Assembly (NCBI GenBank): GCA_964006375.1
Contig: OZ023267.1
Coordinates: 13,922,846 to 13,986,845 of the forward strand
Direction of reading: 5' to 3'
DNA length: 64,000 bases
From: Tillus elongatus
Lineage: Eukaryota > Arthropoda > Insecta > Coleoptera > Cleridae
Position numbers and translations under genes: made by a program. The stretch's first letter is position 1; every line of letters starts with the position of its first letter. Shown here in pieces: positions 60,440 through 64,000 of the stretch. The notes under the pieces are model-generated. The model was not told where the DNA came from. It searched no databases and worked only from the letters and a program-made list of their open reading frames with translations.

Positions 60440-60712
60440 ATTTTAGTATGGGTGCATAAAAGTCCACAAATCATGAAAAATCTCGAGCATAAATACTGCA
60501 CGAGATATAGAGAAAGGGTGACATTTGAAGTTGTAAGGGCTGAAGAGAATCTGGGACAGATATGTGCTAGCTTTATAGCTTGTAGGTTGTATGGCCATTT
60601 GCCTTATAATATCAGGTCTTTGGTGTTTAGTAGATTTAAAGTCACGTTAAAAATATGGGTAATTGAATACCCAAAGCCGAAATTGCCTCGATTAGTTAGA
60701 TTGAAAATCTAG
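60440..60712 (+). pseudogene. Possible LINE reverse transcriptase C-terminal fragment
   Basis: A plus frame with CASFIACRLYGHLPYNIRSL, then VFSRFKVTLKIWVIE, follows the pattern of RT C-termini (G-x-x-LYN-x-LP-x-xIR...FK-x-x-LK-x-WL). No catalytic motif and no tail, so the assignment is tentative. Confidence 0.35.
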
Positions 60713-61203
60713 TGGTGAAAAGCAGCGCATGAAAATCTTTAGAAATATGAATTTCTCTGAAACCTAAAAAATGTGTTTTGGCGCGACTATTATTTTTCTA
60801 TGATCCCGTGAATGAAGATTGTAAGATTGGCTTTATATTTATGAAGTAAAGAGAGAAAGGAGGATGAGGAGCGAAAATTGGAAATGCGAGAGGAGAGTGA
60901 GGCGAAAATGGCGAAAAATGGAAAAGTGGGTGTTTTGATTTTGGTGTACAGATATTGTTTTTAAAACTAATTTTTCATTTTTTCGAGCTGTATCTTTTTT
61001 TTGTGTGACTGCTGTTTTGGCTAAGAAGAAAACTAATTAGACACTAAAGATAGATGTTTAGTAAGTTTTTATAAAAAAAATGTTTAGGGATTTTCTTGAA
61101 CCAATTGCTTGAAATTGTTCATGGATTTTTGGCGAAGAAGAAGAATACATTTTCGTCGAAGAATTTTTTGTGAAAAATTATATTTTGGTAGGTGGGTAAT
61201 TTT
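60713..61203. other. No recognisable gene; purine-rich patch at 60845-60930
   Basis: GTAAAGAGAGAAAGGAGGAT to AGTGAGGCGAAAATGGCG is strongly purine-biased on the plus strand. The rest is featureless up to the LINE-L 3' end. Confidence 0.35.
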
Positions 61204-61504
61204 TTTTATTTCAACAACACATAACGAGGGCTTACAGCCTAAATACTATCGTACTGTGTGTGTCGACAAGGAGAAAAGAGGCAACTTGTTAATTCTGGAC
61301 TTGAAGGTTTGGAGGTTCGGAGGAGAATGAAAAAACATGTGCCGGCAAGGAATTCTACAACTTTGAAGCCCTCGGGACAAAAGAGCGGGCATAACAAGAT
61401 ATTCTATGTCTGGTGACCTGGACAGTAAAAGGGTGCATTCACTCTGTTCCCCTGGTAGATTTGGTGGAGGAACTATGGAAGAAAGCTCCTCTGAGCAGAT
61501 ATCT

Positions 61505-61550
<46 letters not shown>

Positions 61551-64000
61551 GAGAGAGAGTGAGGTCACCAACGGCACGTCGGTGGGCAAGGGATAGCAGC
61601 CTTTGGGTGAGGGTAGGGTCACCGATGAGAGTTCTGAATGGAGTCCAGGATAGCGGCAGCATCACCCCAGATGTGGGAGCAGTATCCGAGGTTTGGCCTT
61701 ATTTGTGAAGTATATAAGGTATAGAGATTAGCTGGTGAAAAGTATTTGCGAGCCTGGAAGAGAAAACCTAATTCCTAAGCAGCCATTTCTGCAACTGATG
61801 TGACATGTTGGTGCCAATTGAGATCCACAGAAATGCCAACAAGTGAAAAGGACTCATTACTTTGAATAACTTGGCTGTTCATTGTGATGGGTCTAGGGCT
61901 GGTGTACCTCTTATGAGATAGAAAACAAGACTGAGATTTGGTGGAGTTAAATTGTACAAGATTTCTACTTCTCCAGTCTAATATTTTTTAGAGATCCACA
62001 AAGACAGAACCGTCCATGAGTCTGCGATCCTCATCTAATTGGGATAAAGAGGCTTAGAATATTGTATATTTGAGTGGAGGGTGCTGTCATCTGCGTAACT
62101 GTGTAGGGGCTAAAGCTGAACCTTGAGGGACTCCTGCATTAATTGGATACAGTTTAGAGGAATGGCCATCCACGACAAAATAAATGCTCCGGTTGGAGAG
62201 TAAATTTGCAGACCAGGCACTGAGTTTTGGTGGTAGGCCATAGGCCGCAAGTTTATAAAGCAGCGCTGCGTGCCAGACCTGATCGAATGCTTTGGATATG
62301 TCTAGAGCGACAATCTGGGATTCACTATGTAGTTCCATAGACTTGTTCTAAGAATGGTTGACAAAGGAAAGGAGGTGGGCAGTTGATCAGAGCTGACGGA
62401 ATTCATACGGCCTGTCGTGGATTAGAATGTGTTTTTCAACAAATTTTAGCAATTCGGTGTTTATATACTTTTCCATCACTTTAGAGACGACTCAAAGGAG
62501 AAAAATAGGCATGTAGTTGCTAGGAAGCGCTTTGGATCCTTTCTTAGAGACGGGTTGTACTCGAGCAGTTTTCCAGTTACTAGGGAATATGCCTCTAGTG
62601 TAAGATGTCTGAAACAGACGAGTCAGGACAGGAGCAAGTTCTGGTGCGCATTTTTTGAGAACACTTGCTGGGATCTCGTCAAGGTCATAGGCTTTCCTGG
62701 CATTAAGAGAAGAGAGCATCTGCGGTGCCTTTTTATTTTGGAAAATGATATCCGTCATGTTATGCGCGACATTGGGGACTGTTCGTGGTTGAACATTTGG
62801 AGGTGGGTTAAGAGTAGAATTGTCGGTGAACAACGAGGAAAAAAGTTCAGCCTTTCCCAGAGCGGTAGAGACAATTTCATCCCCTGAAACAAGAGGTGGG
62901 AACGTGCTCTTGCACAAATTATTCCCAATAGATTTAGCAAGAGTCCAGAAGGGTTTGCTGCGGTTGGAGCTTGAGAGGACTTTGTTTTTGATGTGGTTAT
63001 TAAACGAGTTTTTTGCCTCATAAAGAATTCGGACATAGAGGTTTCTTGCGTCGTTAAATGCTTGACGGTTTTCTTGACTGGGATTGTGTAGAAGCGTTTT
63101 GTGAGCTTTGACCTTTTCAAGTCTGGCCTTGTCACAGGATTTAGAGAACCAGGGCTTTTGAGTGGCTGAAGAGGTTTTCTGTGTACGTGTAATAGATGTA
63201 ATAGATAATTCCATGCCCGCTTGGATGATATCGGTGACGTTTTGTATGATATCAGAGGGGTCATTATGAGAGAAGCAGACAGACGCCCATGGAAAAGAGG
63301 AAAGGTAATCCCGCAATTCCTCCCAGTTCGCAGAGTTGTAGTGCCAAACGATACGTGGGTGTGATGATTGTGTGTCCTCGGGTTGCATTGCGCAGGAAGC
63401 AGTGACCATGCCGTGGTCTGAGCGACCAAGGGGGGCGGTGACTGATGTCTTATAGCATTCAGGTTTTGTAGTAAGAAGGAGATCCAAGGGATTTGAGCTG
63501 TATGTTGGGATGCGAGGAAAGTAAGTAGGTTAGTGAACCATATTGGCTAAAGAATTGCAGACTGCGAAGGCAACCGCTGTTCTCCTTTGTGGATCGGGTT
63601 TTGAAGATCCTAGCCATTCCTTGTTATGGACATTGAAGTCACCAAGAATAGTGACCTCGGAGAAAGGATATTCAGAAATCAGATGGTCGTTTCTGTCAGA
63701 AAGGTAGTCGAAGAGCTGGACAAAGTTGTTGTCAGAAGGTGAGCGGTAAATGCAACAGATGAATTTAGTTGCAGCCCTGAGAGAGAGTTTTACCCAAAGT
63801 ATATCTTTTCTTCCAGCTTCCAAATTGGGGAGTCTGGTGCAGGGCAGTTTGCTAGGGACGTATGCGCACCCACCTCCATGCAATCTAAAGGAAGTAAGGA
63901 GCTCATACCCCAGGAAATTAAGGTGATTAGTGGCTGTTTTGGCACTGATTTGGGTTTCGGTGAGGAAGAGGAGTTGGGGTCTATTAGCCTGGAGGAAATG
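61204..64000 (-). mobile_element. LINE-L copy E, runs off the right edge
   Basis: The 3' tail (AATAAAAAAAA on its own strand) is at 61204-61215; 3' UTR and RT thumb to 62050, RT to 62740, linker and endonuclease to 63990 and beyond. It contains the segment missing from copy D. A GA-rich microsatellite (61508-61562) expanded from the AAAGAGAGAGGTCACC site shared with other copies. Confidence 0.88.
61246..64000 (-). pseudogene. LINE-L copy E polyprotein: endonuclease and reverse transcriptase, frameshifted
   Basis: Endonuclease: KFICCIYRSPSDNNFVQLFD and SEVTILGDFNVHNKEWLG (catalytic Asp/Asn), and in a second frame MDLLLTTKPECYK with SDHGMVTASC (catalytic Asp-His). The 331-codon frame at 62492-63487 continues through NPSQENRQAFNDARNLYVRI, KPFWTLAKSIGNNLCKSTFP, and RT motif 1 LFQTSYTRGIFPSNWKTARV. 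Then a break, motif A IVALDISKAFDQVWHAALLY, motif B NAGVPQGSALAPT, and a deletion that removes motif C and about 50 bp around it at 62100. The thumb is disrupted by microsatellite growth. Together with copy D it gives nearly the whole protein architecture. Inactive through loss of the YADD box. Confidence 0.87.

Overview
This is AT-rich eukaryotic DNA, almost certainly from an insect; a beetle is a guess. There are no operons, no ribosome binding sites and no intact long gene. What is present is repeat families typical of insect genomes: jockey-like, RTE-like and RNase H-bearing LINEs, Penelope-like elements with a GIY-YIG domain, piggyBac, pogo, hAT, mariner and DD41D IS630-mariner transposons, and a SINE. 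Nearly every recognisable protein fragment is a decayed transposon gene. Only two short stretches (33888-33942 and 10733-10841) look like possible host exons, and both are weak.

The dominant component is one non-coding repeat family, called HLE here, present in more than 25 full or partial copies. A copy starts with a hairpin-forming TAGTGAATTTT / AAAATTCACTA end, then a conserved block of about 100 bp, a (TA)n microsatellite of 60-220 bp, and a block of about 141 bp that is sometimes tandemly amplified. It ends in AAAATTCACTA plus a small ACGCA...TGCGT hairpin and a T-rich tail. Subterminal inverted repeats, a microsatellite core and a 3' hairpin together are the plan of DINE-1/HINE elements (non-autonomous Helentrons). 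That classification is an inference. Two subtypes occur: type I (GAGGAGATCCCGAC after the first hairpin) and type II (AGAGAGGTATCGATGG).

Most other elements sit inside HLE copies. A Penelope-like element (15.7-17.2 kb), a DD41D transposon (23.4-25.1 kb) and a palindromic foldback (19.4-19.7 kb) each sit in the (TA)n core. A mariner (48.1-49.6 kb) and two LINE fragments (26.2-27.1 and 50.9-51.6 kb) sit elsewhere in HLEs. A DD41D element (20.7-22.3 kb) sits in an HLE derivative and has an intact empty site at 57.3 kb.

Layout. 0-5 kb: HLE, 104-bp tandem repeat, RNase H LINE, SINE, LINE fragment. 5-7 kb: HLEs. 7.5-10.2 kb: pogo 3' end joined to a jockey LINE. 11.7-20 kb: dense HLEs, a head-to-head HLE dimer, a Penelope-like element. 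20-25 kb: two DD41D transposons. 26-29 kb: LINE fragments. 30-33 kb: DD41D fragment, then a longer Penelope-like element. 34.7-36.5 kb: piggyBac. 37-45 kb: SINE, foldbacks, HLEs, a complete hAT with its target duplication. 45-48 kb: the longest LINE-L copy. 48-50 kb: mariner. 50.7-51.8 kb: LINE-L fragment with a long target duplication. 53.3-55.5 kb: RTE element with its RT core tandemly triplicated. 56-57.5 kb: HLEs. 58.5-60.4 kb: DD41D element with very long inverted ends. 61.2 kb to the edge: another LINE-L copy.

The sequence shows no collective function. It is a transposon graveyard in which the microsatellite-cored HLEs act as landing sites. The useful content is structural: nested insertions with readable target duplications, inverted and tandem HLE dimers, hammerhead-like motifs in several retroelement tails, and the RT triplication.
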